Translations under genes and position numbers: made by a program
The notes under the pieces: generated by a model
What the model was told of the DNA's origin: nothing
What the model saw: only the letters and a program-made list of their open reading frames with translations
Databases searched by the model: none
Source: Acidobacteriota bacterium
GTDB taxonomy: Bacteria; Acidobacteriota; Thermoanaerobaculia; Gp7-AA8
DNA length: 64,000 nt
Assembly: GCA_019244185.1 (NCBI GenBank)
Contig: JAFATB010000005.1
Location: 62,001 to 126,000, forward strand
Direction: 5' to 3'
Part shown: piece by piece, positions 49,370-57,550 of the stretch
Numbering within the stretch: the stretch's first letter is position 1
How the letters are laid out: each line of letters begins with the position of its first letter

Positions 49370-50340
49370 GGCACCGCGACCGCTCCCAGGATCTGGTCGA
49401 GGATGCGATCGGCCGGCATCTGCTCCGCCGCCGCCTCGTAGCTGAGCACGAGCCGGTGCCGCAGCACGTCGTGAGCGACGGCCTTGACGTCTTCCGGCAC
49501 GACGTACGTGCGCCCGCCGAGGAACGCGTGCGCTTTCGCAACGTGCGCGAGCGCGAGCGTGGCGCGCGGAGACGCGCCGAACGAGATCAGGTTTGCCAGC
49601 GACGGCAACCGAAAGTCTGCCGGCCGGCGCGTGGCGTTCACGAGCTGCACGATGTACCGGCCGATGCGTTCGTCGGTGTGCACGCTCGCCGCGAGTTTCG
49701 CGACGCGATGAATCTCGTCGATGCCGAAGACGCGCTGCACGCCGACGCTCTCGCGCGTCGGATCGAGATACAACCCGAGCATCCGCAGCTCTTCCTCCGC
49801 GCTCGGATACTCCACCTTCAGCTTCATCACGAACCGATCGACCTGCGCCTCGGGTAACGCATACGTTCCCTCGTGCTCGATCGGGTTCTGCGTGGCGATC
49901 ACGACGAACGGATCCGGCAGCGCGTACGACTGATCGCCGATCGTCACCTGCCGCTCCTGCATCGCCTCGAGCAGCGCGCTCTGCACTTTCGCCGGCGCGC
50001 GGTTGATCTCGTCGGCGAGGATGAGGTTCGCGAAGACGGGGCCAAGGCGCGCGTTGAACGTGCGGCCGGCGGGATCGAAGATCTGCGTGCCGGTGATGTC
50101 GGCGGGCAGCAGATCGGGCGTGAACTGGATGCGCTTGAACGTGGCGTCGAGCGCCGACGCGAGCGTCTTCACGAGCAGCGTCTTGGCGAGGCCGGGCAGG
50201 CCTTCGACGAGCACGTGGCCGCGGATCAGAATGGCGATGAGCAGACGGTTGACGATCGCGTCCTGCCCGATGACGACGCGCCCGACCTCGGCGCGCAGCC
50301 GCGCAAGCGTCTCATGAGCCTGTTCGGTGGCTTCCTGCAT
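49366..50340 (-). CDS. moxR: MoxR-family AAA+ ATPase
   Basis: A 324-residue ATPase with Walker A GLPGLAKT, the MoxR signature FKRIQFTPDLLPADITGTQI, Walker B NLILADEINRAPAK and the sensor 1 VIATQNPIEHEGTYALPEAQ region. It acts as a chaperone-like motor on VWA proteins. It is the first gene of the seven-gene bat operon. The start codon is 26 bp from the divergent ksgA start, and the two share overlapping -10 boxes. Confidence 0.94.
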   Translation of the reverse strand: MQEATEQAHETLARLRAEVGRVVIGQDAIVNRLLIAILIRGHVLVEGLPGLAKTLLVKTLASALDATFKRIQFTPDLLPADITGTQIFDPAGRTFNARLGPVFANLILADEINRAPAKVQSALLEAMQERQVTIGDQSYALPDPFVVIATQNPIEHEGTYALPEAQVDRFVMKLKVEYPSAEEELRMLGLYLDPTRESVGVQRVFGIDEIHRVAKLAASVHTDERIGRYIVQLVNATRRPADFRLPSLANLISFGASPRATLALAHVAKAHAFLGGRTYVVPEDVKAVAHDVLRHRLVLSYEAAAEQMPADRILDQILGAVAVP

Positions 50341-50349
50341 GCGGCGATC

Positions 50350-50359
50350 AGTCTAAACT
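50350..50359. promoter_or_regulatory. Shared divergent -10 elements for the bat operon and ksgA
   Basis: The ten bases AGTCTAAACT hold TAAACT on the plus strand (50354-50359, 7 nt before GTG 50367) and TAGACT on the minus strand (50355-50350, 9 nt before ATG 50340). The central TA is shared, as in the mobA/GT2 pair. With only 26 bp between start codons, no other promoter placement is possible inside the gap. Confidence 0.6.
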
Positions 50360-50366
50360 GCGCGCC

Positions 50367-51146
50367 GTGCGCCCGAAGAAAAAGTGGGGTCAAAACTTTC
50401 TCCGCAATCGCGGCGCCGTGGCGAAGATCGTCGAAGCGGTTGACGCACAGCCGGACGAGGTCGTGCTCGAGATCGGCCCCGGCGAAGGCGTGCTCACCGA
50501 AAAACTGGTCGCGCTGCCGAATCCGCTCGTCGCCATCGAGATCGATCCCGAGCTCGCCGCGCGACTGCGCGCGCGTTTCGGCGAGCGGCTGACGCTGCGC
50601 AACGAGGACGCGGTCGACGCTCCGCTGCCGGAGACGCCGTATCGCGCCGTCGGCAACCTGCCGTACAACGTCGGCACGCCGATCCTCCGCCGCGTCATCG
50701 CCGACCCGCACTGCCGCCGCGCGGTGTTCATGCTGCAGAAGGAAGTCGCGGACCGCGTCGTGGCCAAGCCCGGCAGCGATCCGTACGGCTATCTCACGCT
50801 GTACGTCGCCGCGTTCGCGAGCGCGCGCATCGCCATGACGCTCGATCCGCGCTCGTTCCATCCGCCGCCGAAAGTACGCAGCGCCGTGGTCGTGCTCGAC
50901 CCGCGCGATCCGCAGCTGGCCGCCGAGCGCACGCTCGTACTCGATCTCGTCAGCGCGTCGTTCCGCATGCGCCGGAAGAAGCTGGTCAACAACTTGACCG
51001 GTTGGCGGAACCTCACGCGCGAGGACGTGCTGTCCTTGATGCAGCGCGCTGCCATCGACCTCGACGTCCGCGCGGAGACGATGTCGCTCGCCGACTTCGA
51101 CCGCTTCGCCGTCGCCTACTCCGCGCTCGCGTCGCCCGGCTCGTAG
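50367..51146 (+). CDS. rsmA: 16S rRNA dimethyladenosine transferase (KsgA/RsmA)
   Basis: A 259-residue SAM-dependent methyltransferase that dimethylates two adenosines near the 3' end of 16S rRNA. It opens RPKKKWGQNFLRNRGAVAKI and has VVLEIGPGEGVLTEKL (SAM motif I) and the catalytic NLPYNVGTPIL. Length is typical. GTG start follows a TAAACT box by 7 nt, consistent with leaderless translation. Its 3' end overlaps the convergent ABC binding-protein gene by 31 bp. Confidence 0.96.
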   Translation: MRPKKKWGQNFLRNRGAVAKIVEAVDAQPDEVVLEIGPGEGVLTEKLVALPNPLVAIEIDPELAARLRARFGERLTLRNEDAVDAPLPETPYRAVGNLPYNVGTPILRRVIADPHCRRAVFMLQKEVADRVVAKPGSDPYGYLTLYVAAFASARIAMTLDPRSFHPPPKVRSAVVVLDPRDPQLAAERTLVLDLVSASFRMRRKKLVNNLTGWRNLTREDVLSLMQRAAIDLDVRAETMSLADFDRFAVAYSALASPGS

Positions 51147-52174
51147 CGCCACTCCGTCTCATGCTTCGCCCCCTCGGCGAACCGTGGGTCGACGTAGTCC
51201 TCGAACGCGATGTCATGGTCGAGCACTCCGGTCTCGCGCATCAGCCGGACGATCAGCTCGAAGTCTTTGCGCAGCGGCGTGAGCGGCTGGTACTGCACGC
51301 GTTCGAGCGGCTTCGTCAGCGCCCACTTGAGCAGCTTCGGATCCTGGCGATAGTAGAAGCGGCCGACGAAATCGGCGGCGTGCTCGCGGCGCGCGCGGCG
51401 CTTCGGCGGGTTCTCGAGCCACAGTCCCGACCGCGCGATGCCGTCGACGAGCACCTGCACCGCCTCCGGCCTGCGGTCGATGACGTCCTGCCGCACGACG
51501 AGCACGCAAGAGATGAAGTCCGGCCAGTACTGCCGCGCGTGGAAGAGCACGCGCCCGAAGCCAGCCGACTCGGCCTGCGACGGATACGGCTCGCCCATCG
51601 AGAACGCGTCGATTGCGCCGGCCGCGAGCGCGCCGGCGACGTCCGGCGGCGCCATCTCGACAAGCCGCAGGTCGCGCGCGCTCATGCCGTTCGCCGCCAT
51701 CGCGCGGAAGAGGATCAGCCGCTCGTCCGAGTAGCGGCTCGGCACGGCCACAATCCTCCCTTTCAGATCGGCGAACGAATGCACCGGTCCGTTCTTCTGC
51801 ACGACCACGGCGCTTCCGTAGCGGTGTCCGAGGTAGACGATCTTGATCGGAACGCCCTGAGCACGCAGGGCAATCGCCATCGGCGCGACCATGAACGCCG
51901 CCTGCATCTGGTTCGAGATCAGCGCTTCCTTGATCTCAGGGAACCCCTGGAACATCCGCGGAATGAACAGATGCCCCGACTTCGAGTAGGCGGAGATGTA
52001 GTCGGTGACCGGGCACGCGAGGTGTCACGTGACCGGGATGTAGGCGACGTTGAGCTTGCGCTCGCGTTCCGGCAATCGATCGTTGAGCAGCACCTTCCAG
52101 TCGACGTTCATCGACAGGTGCGCGGCAGTGATGAACGCCAGCCATGCGGCAACGGCGACTCCGATCTTTCGCAC
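51116..52174 (-). CDS. ABC-transporter substrate-binding protein (NitT/TauT type) with in-frame UGA at codon 50
   Basis: GTG 52174 has a perfect AAGGAGG seven bases upstream and starts a signal-anchor (RKIGVAVAAWLAFITAAHLS). The frame then reads LNVAYIPVT, UGA (52027-52025), HLACPVTDYISAYSKSG, and continues for 300 residues as a NMT1/SsuA-like binding protein (QAAFMVAPMAIALRAQGVPI, AIDAFSMGEPYPSQAE). As I recall it, related proteins have Cys at the UGA position (VTCHLTCPV), giving CxxxC. Selenocysteine or a nonsense mutation are the two readings. A start at ATG 51955 would lack the first lobe. Last gene of the ABC operon. Confidence 0.75.
52025..52027 (-). other. In-frame UGA codon (candidate selenocysteine or nonsense mutation)
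   Basis: The codon between YIPVT and HLACPVTDY is TGA, followed by C, with good coding sequence in the same frame on both sides. I do not see a convincing SECIS hairpin downstream by eye. Confidence 0.6.
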
Positions 52175-52196
52175 GCGACTCCTCCTTTCGTTCGTG

Positions 52197-52973
52197 TCAT
52201 TCGTGAAATGCCCAGCGCACCGCGCGCAGCGTCTCGGCGCGGCGGATCAGCGTGTCGAGAATCAGTCCGAGCAGGCCGATGAGCAGCATGCCGCCGACGA
52301 CGAGGTCGTAGCGCTTGCCGGCGTTGCGCGCGTCGATGATGAGATAGCCGAGCCCCGAGTCGACGGCGATCATCTCCGCCGCCACGAGCACGAGCCACGC
52401 GACGCCGAAGGCGATGCGCAGCCCCACCAGAATGCGCGGCAGGATCGCGGGAAAGAGCACGCGCGTGATGAGCGCCCGCGTCGAGAGCCCGAAGTTGCGC
52501 CCCGCCTGCACGTACATCGGCGGCACGTTGCGCACGCCGTTCATCGTGGCCACGATGATCGGGAACACCGAGGCGAGGAAGATGAGGAAGATCGGCGCGA
52601 GATTGCTGACGCCGAACCAGATCACCGCGAGCGGCATCCACGCCAGCGGCGAGATCGGCCGCAGCATCTGAATGACCGGATTCGCCGCGCGCGCGAGCGA
52701 GCTCCACCACCCCATCGCCAGGCCGACCGGAATCCCGATCGCCACCGCCGCGAGATAGCCGCACGCAACGCGGAACAACGAGTCGCCCATGTACGCCCAC
52801 AGCAGTTTTCGTCGTGCGAGCTCGAGCAGTCCGCGCACGACGTCCATCGGCGAGGGAAAGATCTTCGTTCCGCTGACGACGACGGCGAGCGCCCAGAACG
52901 CGAGCAGCACGAGGCCGAGCACGACCGCACGGATGCGTCCTTCTGCCCTCTGCCTTCTGCCTTCTGCCTTCAT
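52197..52973 (-). CDS. ABC-transporter permease (SsuC/TauC type), second copy
   Basis: A 258-residue inner-membrane protein with about six helices and the EAA-type loop MYVQAGRNFGLSTRALITRV. It is a close paralogue of the permease at 53701-54456: both share PISPLAW, IFLIFLASV and GLGxLIxDARNAGxRYDLVV. The first 14 residues (MKAEGRRQRAEGRI) are encoded by a heptanucleotide repeat directly after the ATG and are not part of the family fold. The start overlaps the ATPase stop as ATGA. Confidence 0.9.
   Translation of the reverse strand: MKAEGRRQRAEGRIRAVVLGLVLLAFWALAVVVSGTKIFPSPMDVVRGLLELARRKLLWAYMGDSLFRVACGYLAAVAIGIPVGLAMGWWSSLARAANPVIQMLRPISPLAWMPLAVIWFGVSNLAPIFLIFLASVFPIIVATMNGVRNVPPMYVQAGRNFGLSTRALITRVLFPAILPRILVGLRIAFGVAWLVLVAAEMIAVDSGLGYLIIDARNAGKRYDLVVGGMLLIGLLGLILDTLIRRAETLRAVRWAFHE
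52943..52970. repeat. Heptanucleotide tandem repeat at the 5' end of the permease gene
   Basis: Four 7-bp units (CTGCCCT then three CTGCCTT on the plus strand; GAAGGCA-type on the coding strand) sit directly behind the start codon. Gain or loss of one unit would shift the frame. Confidence 0.8.
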
Positions 52974-53704
52974 ATCTGATGCGCCAGCCCGATCTCCCCG
53001 AAGATCTCATCGCGCAACGCGATGTATCGCGGATCGCTGAGATCGCGCGGATGCGCGAGATTCACGTCGACGACGCGCCGCACGCGTCCGGGCCGCGCTG
53101 ACAGCACGACCACGCGGTCCGCGAGCTGCACCGATTCCTCGATGTCGTGCGTCACGAAGAGAATCGTCTTCCGCTCCGCCTGCCAGATCCGAAGCAGTTC
53201 GCGCCGCATCTGCAGGCGCGTGATGGAGTCGAGCGCGCCGAACGGCTCGTCGAGATAGAGCACGTCGGGATCGACCGCGAGCGCGCGCGCCACTTCGAGC
53301 CGCTGCTTCATGCCGCCCGAGAGCTCGCGCGGATACGAACGCTCGAATCCCTGCAGGCCGACGAGCTGCACGTACCGCGCGATGCGCGCGCGCTTCTCGT
53401 CGTCCTTTTGGCGAAAGAGTCCGAAGCCGATGTTCTCTTCGACCGTGAGCCACGGAAAGACGCCGCGCTCCTGAAAGACGAAGATGCGCCGCGGATCAGG
53501 TCCCGTCACCGGCTCGCCGTCGATGGTGACGCGCCCTTCGGTCGGCGTCACGAATCCGCCCACGATGTTGAGCAGCGTCGACTTGCCGCAGCCAGAGGGG
53601 CCGAGGATGCAGACGAACTCGCCTGCGTTGACCGAGAGGTTGATGTCGTCGAGCACGCGCACGCCGCCGAAGCGCATGCCGATCGAGTCGAAGTGAACCT
53701 TCAT
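52970..53704 (-). CDS. ABC-transporter ATP-binding protein (SsuB/TauB type)
   Basis: A 244-residue ATPase with Walker A GPSGCGKST, Q-loop VFQERGVFPW, signature LSGGMKQRLEVARAL, Walker B VLYLDEPFGALD and the H-loop FVTHDIEES. It energises uptake of a small anion or organic solute by the NitT/TauT-type system. It overlaps both permease genes by 4 bp. Confidence 0.95.
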   Translation of the reverse strand: MKVHFDSIGMRFGGVRVLDDINLSVNAGEFVCILGPSGCGKSTLLNIVGGFVTPTEGRVTIDGEPVTGPDPRRIFVFQERGVFPWLTVEENIGFGLFRQKDDEKRARIARYVQLVGLQGFERSYPRELSGGMKQRLEVARALAVDPDVLYLDEPFGALDSITRLQMRRELLRIWQAERKTILFVTHDIEESVQLADRVVVLSARPGRVRRVVDVNLAHPRDLSDPRYIALRDEIFGEIGLAHQI

Positions 53705-54456
53705 TCCGCGGCGTACCCCCAGCGCACGGATGGCAGCCGTTCGAGCCGGCGCATGAGCAGGTCGAGGCCGATGCCGATGAGACCGATGAGCACCATGCCG
53801 GCGACGACGAGGTCGTAACGGTTGCCGGCATTGCGCGCGTCGACGATGAGAAAGCCGAGACCGGAGTTCACCGCGATCATCTCCGCGGCGACGACGACCA
53901 GCCACGCGATGCCGAGCGTGATGCGCATGGCGACGATGAGCTGCGGAAGGATGCCGGGGACGACGACGCTCCGCACGAGCTCGGCGTGCGAGAGTCCGAA
54001 GTTGCGCCCCGCCGCGAGATGCACGCCTTCGAGGTTGTGCACCGCTTCGACCGTCGCGGTCGTCAGCGGCAGCACCGAGGCGAGGAAGATCAGGAAGATC
54101 GCCGCCGCGTCGCCGACGCCGAACCAGAGGATGCCGATCGGAATCCACGCGAGCGGCGAGATCGGCCGCAGGATCTGCAGGATCGGATTGACCGCGCTGT
54201 CGCCGCGTCGCGAGAGGCCTAACGTGACGCCCGCGGGCACCGCGACGGCGACCGCCGCAAGGTAGCCCCACGTCACGCGGAAGAGCGAGGCCACGACGTA
54301 GCGGACGAGGAGCCCTTTCTCCGCGAGCTCGCCGATCGCGCGCAACGTTTGCCACGGCGTCGGCACGAGCGTGCGCGGCGAGGCCGCGACCGCGAGTTGC
54401 CACGCGGCGACCGCAACAGCGATTCCCAGCAATGGAAGGAGTCGTTTCAGACGCAA
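53701..54456 (-). CDS. ABC-transporter permease (SsuC/TauC type), first copy
   Basis: A 251-residue permease with the loop VHLAAGRNFGLSHAELVRSV and about six membrane helices. It and the paralogue two genes downstream probably form a heterodimeric channel with one ATPase. No ATG is available; TTG 54456 (LRLKRLLPLLGIAVAVAAWQ) gives the natural N-terminus. A TACTCT hexamer ends 11 nt before it. It is the first gene of the operon. The transported substrate (nitrate, taurine, sulfonate or other) cannot be told. Confidence 0.9.
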   Translation of the reverse strand: MRLKRLLPLLGIAVAVAAWQLAVAASPRTLVPTPWQTLRAIGELAEKGLLVRYVVASLFRVTWGYLAAVAVAVPAGVTLGLSRRGDSAVNPILQILRPISPLAWIPIGILWFGVGDAAAIFLIFLASVLPLTTATVEAVHNLEGVHLAAGRNFGLSHAELVRSVVVPGILPQLIVAMRITLGIAWLVVVAAEMIAVNSGLGFLIVDARNAGNRYDLVVAGMVLIGLIGIGLDLLMRRLERLPSVRWGYAAE

Positions 54457-54541
54457 ACTCGGGCGAGAGAGTAGCCGGTTTTGTGACCCCCGTCACGCGC
54501 AGCAAATAACCGGCACCTCGTTTGCTCCGAACGCGCCCTCA

Positions 54542-55498
54542 ATGGCGACCCGCTACGAGACACCCGCACGACGACGGAACGAACTGGAGCCCCCGACTCC
54601 CACGCGCGTTCTCGCCGTTGACGATGACTCCGCTTACCTCCGCCGCCTCGAGGTCGTCCTGACTCGCGCCGGCTTCGACGTCGTGACCGCCTTCGACGGT
54701 CCGACCGCGATCGAGCGCATCCGCGAAGACGGCGACATCGAGATCCTCATCAGCGATCTCACCATGCCCGGCATGGACGGCATCGAGACCGTGCGCCAGG
54801 CACGCACCGCGTGCGCGTTCCCCGGCCTCTACACGATCCTCCTCACCGCGAACGACGGCGCCGACGTGAAGCTCCGCGCGCTCGACAGCGGCCTCGATGA
54901 CTTTCTCACCAAAGCGTCGACCGACTCCGAGATCGTGGCCAAGCTCCGCAGCGCCGCACGACGCCTGGCCATGGAACGCCGCCTCCAGGTCGAAAACGAA
55001 GAACTGCAGACGCTCGCCCTGACCGACGAGCTCACCGGCATCGCCAACCGCCGCGCACTCTTCCGCGCCGCCGAAAGCATCCTAGGCGCCGGCCGCACGA
55101 TGACCGTCGTCCTCTTCGACCTCGACCGCTTCAAGCAGATCAACGACAGCTACGGCCACCTCATGGGCGACCGCATCCTCGCCGACGTCGCCGCCTGCCT
55201 CAAAGCCCACACGCGCGTCGGCGACGTGATCGCCCGCTATGGAGGCGACGAGTTCGTCCTCCTCCTCCCCGACACCCCCACCCCCGAAGCCCGCGCGATC
55301 ACGCAACGGATCCGCGCCAGAATCGCCGCCCTCCGCTGGACCCATTCCGGCAGCGTCATCTCCATCAACCTCGGCACCGGCCTCTCCACGGCCGGCTCCG
55401 CCAGCACCATCGAAACGCTGCTGGCGGAGTCGGACGCAAAGCTGTACGAGGGGAAGGTGGGGAGGCATCAGGAGCTGGATCTTTCGATCCAGCTCTGA
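54542..55498 (+). CDS. Response regulator with GGDEF output (diguanylate cyclase)
   Basis: A 318-residue protein. Residues about 22-140 are a receiver with LAVDDDSAYL and LISDLTMPGMDG (phospho-acceptor). A short helix (RLAMERRLQVENEELQTLAL) leads to a GGDEF domain with intact RYGGDEFVLLL and an RxxD product-inhibition site (RVGD) five residues before the GGDEF. It should make c-di-GMP on phosphorylation. No kinase is adjacent. The PilZ protein at 13.1-13.8 kb is a possible reader of its product. Confidence 0.94.
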   Translation: MATRYETPARRRNELEPPTPTRVLAVDDDSAYLRRLEVVLTRAGFDVVTAFDGPTAIERIREDGDIEILISDLTMPGMDGIETVRQARTACAFPGLYTILLTANDGADVKLRALDSGLDDFLTKASTDSEIVAKLRSAARRLAMERRLQVENEELQTLALTDELTGIANRRALFRAAESILGAGRTMTVVLFDLDRFKQINDSYGHLMGDRILADVAACLKAHTRVGDVIARYGGDEFVLLLPDTPTPEARAITQRIRARIAALRWTHSGSVISINLGTGLSTAGSASTIETLLAESDAKLYEGKVGRHQELDLSIQL

Positions 55499-55513
55499 TG
55501 CCTTTGGTTCTTA

Positions 55514-56023
55514 CTACAGTTCCACGCCGGTGACCGCCGGTTCGCGGCCTAGCAGCGCAAGGAATACCGCGCCGGACACGTGCTGTCCCATCGCGTTACC
55601 CGTACCGGCAACGATGTAAAGGTCATCGCGGTCCGGATACTTCAGCCAGACCGCCTGAAGCAACTGTTCCGGGACATCGAGGATACGAATGAGCACCTCG
55701 GGCCGGGAGTCTGCTCCATCCACGATCTCCTCGATTTGCAGCGCCATGAAACCAGCTGCGATCTCGACGACCTGCTCGGTGCGCGAGCGTGCAAACGCGG
55801 ACGCGCGCTCGCCGACTCGCACTTGATGATGCCAGCCAGTATGCTCGGCGATCTCTTCGATCCGCGTCGCCTCCGGCGGAACCTCTCCTTTGTACGTCCA
55901 CACGGCAATGGATTGCTCGAGTGCGACCCTGCTCTCGCGCAACACGCCGAACAATGACGTAAAGCGTGCGGCGATGTCGTCGCGCAATGCTTCCGGTACT
56001 TCGTAAGTGTCAGTCAGTGCCAT
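55514..56023 (-). CDS. Unknown protein of the lower-G+C island
   Basis: A 169-residue soluble protein (MALTDTYEVPEALRDDIAAR; VVEIAAGFMALQIEEIVDGA; LYIVAGTGNAMGQHVSGAVF). A good GGGAAGGA site precedes the ATG. Helical N-terminal half and a Gly/Ala-rich, more hydrophobic C-terminal end. No family is recognised. It is the last gene of the series behind the sigma-CHAT operon, 15 bp after the papain-like protease gene. Confidence 0.65.
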   Translation of the reverse strand: MALTDTYEVPEALRDDIAARFTSLFGVLRESRVALEQSIAVWTYKGEVPPEATRIEEIAEHTGWHHQVRVGERASAFARSRTEQVVEIAAGFMALQIEEIVDGADSRPEVLIRILDVPEQLLQAVWLKYPDRDDLYIVAGTGNAMGQHVSGAVFLALLGREPAVTGVEL

Positions 56024-56038
56024 GATGAGTCCTTCCCT

Positions 56039-56587
56039 TCAGTCGACGATCCACGTCTGGACCCACGTGCCGTAATAGCCGGTCGGCAGGTGCGGCCGCG
56101 GTACGGCTCCAGTGGAGTTGTTCTTTGCGCAGTCGAGAATCATTACCTGGTCCGGAGCCGAGACGCCGACGACCAGCGCCATGTGACCGGTCACCCTCCG
56201 GCCGCTCGCGCGGCGGAAGCCGAGGATCAGGAGCTTATTCTCGTCAACGACGTTTGTTTGTATTTCCGCGAAGGACAGCTGCGGCTGCGGAGCGGGCGAG
56301 ACCGTGAGACCTTCGGTGGGGCACACCAGGGTTTCGAAGTCCCGAGAGTCACAGGAAACATTGCACCGGAAGGGTCGGGTGCAACAATCAAGGGACGCAT
56401 CCTGCAGAAACGTCTGCACGATCTCGCACTGGCTTCTCGTGCTTCCACGACTCTTCAGAACCATCTGCACAGTCGCTGCCCAGCACCATTCGTTTTGCTC
56501 TGCGCCGCACCACGTCACGGGAGCGGCATGCAGCCTCGGCGTCGCTGCGAGCGGTTGGGTTAACAGAATCTCATTGTTACGAAACAT
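56039..56587 (-). CDS. Papain-like cysteine protease (AvrRpt2/C39-like)
   Basis: A 182-residue protein with the pattern of small papain-fold peptidases: the catalytic Cys in QNEWCWAATVQMVLKSRG (residues about 31-48), the catalytic His in GHMALVVGV and an Asp in MILDCAKNN. A cysteine-rich loop lies between (SLDCCTRPFRCNVSCDS). No signal peptide is visible, so it may act in the cytoplasm or leave by another route. An AAGGAGA site precedes the ATG. Neighbours are two unknown proteins and the CHAT-protease operon. Confidence 0.75.
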   Translation of the reverse strand: MFRNNEILLTQPLAATPRLHAAPVTWCGAEQNEWCWAATVQMVLKSRGSTRSQCEIVQTFLQDASLDCCTRPFRCNVSCDSRDFETLVCPTEGLTVSPAPQPQLSFAEIQTNVVDENKLLILGFRRASGRRVTGHMALVVGVSAPDQVMILDCAKNNSTGAVPRPHLPTGYYGTWVQTWIVD

Positions 56588-56599
56588 GCTGAATTCTCC

Positions 56600-57550
56600 T
56601 TATGGCAGCCACAGCGCCGGCGGACAATTGTGTCCACCCGCGGTGCCGTATCGAATGACGGGCGCGGTTCGCACGCCGGCGTCGTACTGTTGCGCGATCA
56701 ATGCGAAAGTCATCTCAGCGGGCGGGTTCTCAATCAGATCGACCTGATTGAGCCGGTGTGAATGCGTCTCCTGCGGTGGATGCGGCAGCCCCACAGGGTC
56801 GGTATGGCCATAGAGATAACGCAGCGGCGCCGGCGGGGGCGTGTGGCACATTGTGTAATACAGTGGAAAATGCCGATCGACCTCGCAGTCCGACATTCCA
56901 TCGAGCTCGTCGTCGAGGATGATTTCCTCCGAGGGCACGTTGCCGATGCGCACCTCGATTGTATTCAGACCTCCGACCGAGCCGATCTTCAGCACGTCGG
57001 TACCGGCGGCGTCTGTCATGCGCAGTGTGATGAATTCTTTGTCTGTCTGAAAGTTTAGGCAAACGTCCTGCGCGATGAACTGATCGAAGGGGCCTTCTTC
57101 AGCGAAGCCCCATTTGAATTTGGGCGCGACCCATGTCGCGGATAGATGGCCCCCAGTGAGCTTCAACCGGCCCGAGACGATTCGAGGGTTGGTCGACGCG
57201 AAGACAGTCTGTGAGAAACGGGCGTGCACGGGGTTGGGGACCGCGGCCGTCATCGGCAGGATGTAGAGTGTGTTCATCGAGAAGCCCGTCTGTGGCATCT
57301 CGTCGATCGACAAGGCCTTGCCGTCGAGATAGAACGCGCTGAGTGTAGCTGGTACTTTTTTTAGCCGTCGATGATTGTCGATTTCGTCCGGCACGCGGGT
57401 CGAGCCGGGCTGCAGCGCCGCCGACTCGGCGAGCACATAAGCCTGATGCGGCTCGGGTGCGTCGCTGAAATTTTTGAGTATTACGGTCGCGCCCGTGTCA
57501 TCAGGTACGAGTGCCGTGATACCTGTGAAAATGATGTGTACATCCTTCAT
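56600..57550 (-). CDS. Unknown 316-residue protein of the lower-G+C island
   Basis: A soluble protein (MKDVHIIFTGITALVPDDTG) rich in predicted beta-strands and ending in a His/Pro-rich part (GLPHPPQETHSHRLNQVDLI, GGHNCPPALWLP). No signal peptide, membrane segment or known motif is seen. G+C is visibly lower than in neighbouring operons. An AAAGGA site precedes the ATG. It lies 178 bp behind the CHAT gene and 12 bp before the papain-like protease gene, so it probably starts a three-gene unit. Confidence 0.65.
   Translation of the reverse strand: MKDVHIIFTGITALVPDDTGATVILKNFSDAPEPHQAYVLAESAALQPGSTRVPDEIDNHRRLKKVPATLSAFYLDGKALSIDEMPQTGFSMNTLYILPMTAAVPNPVHARFSQTVFASTNPRIVSGRLKLTGGHLSATWVAPKFKWGFAEEGPFDQFIAQDVCLNFQTDKEFITLRMTDAAGTDVLKIGSVGGLNTIEVRIGNVPSEEIILDDELDGMSDCEVDRHFPLYYTMCHTPPPAPLRYLYGHTDPVGLPHPPQETHSHRLNQVDLIENPPAEMTFALIAQQYDAGVRTAPVIRYGTAGGHNCPPALWLP

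Noticed and set aside
51116..51955. Reading the binding protein as a complete gene starting at ATG 51955
   Set aside because: This would omit the signal sequence and the first lobe, while a perfect ribosome-binding site and in-frame coding sequence lie upstream.
51950..52030. SECIS hairpin after the UGA of the substrate-binding protein
   Set aside because: Only short or interrupted stems (3-5 bp) can be drawn; no apical loop of the expected type is clear, so I do not claim one.
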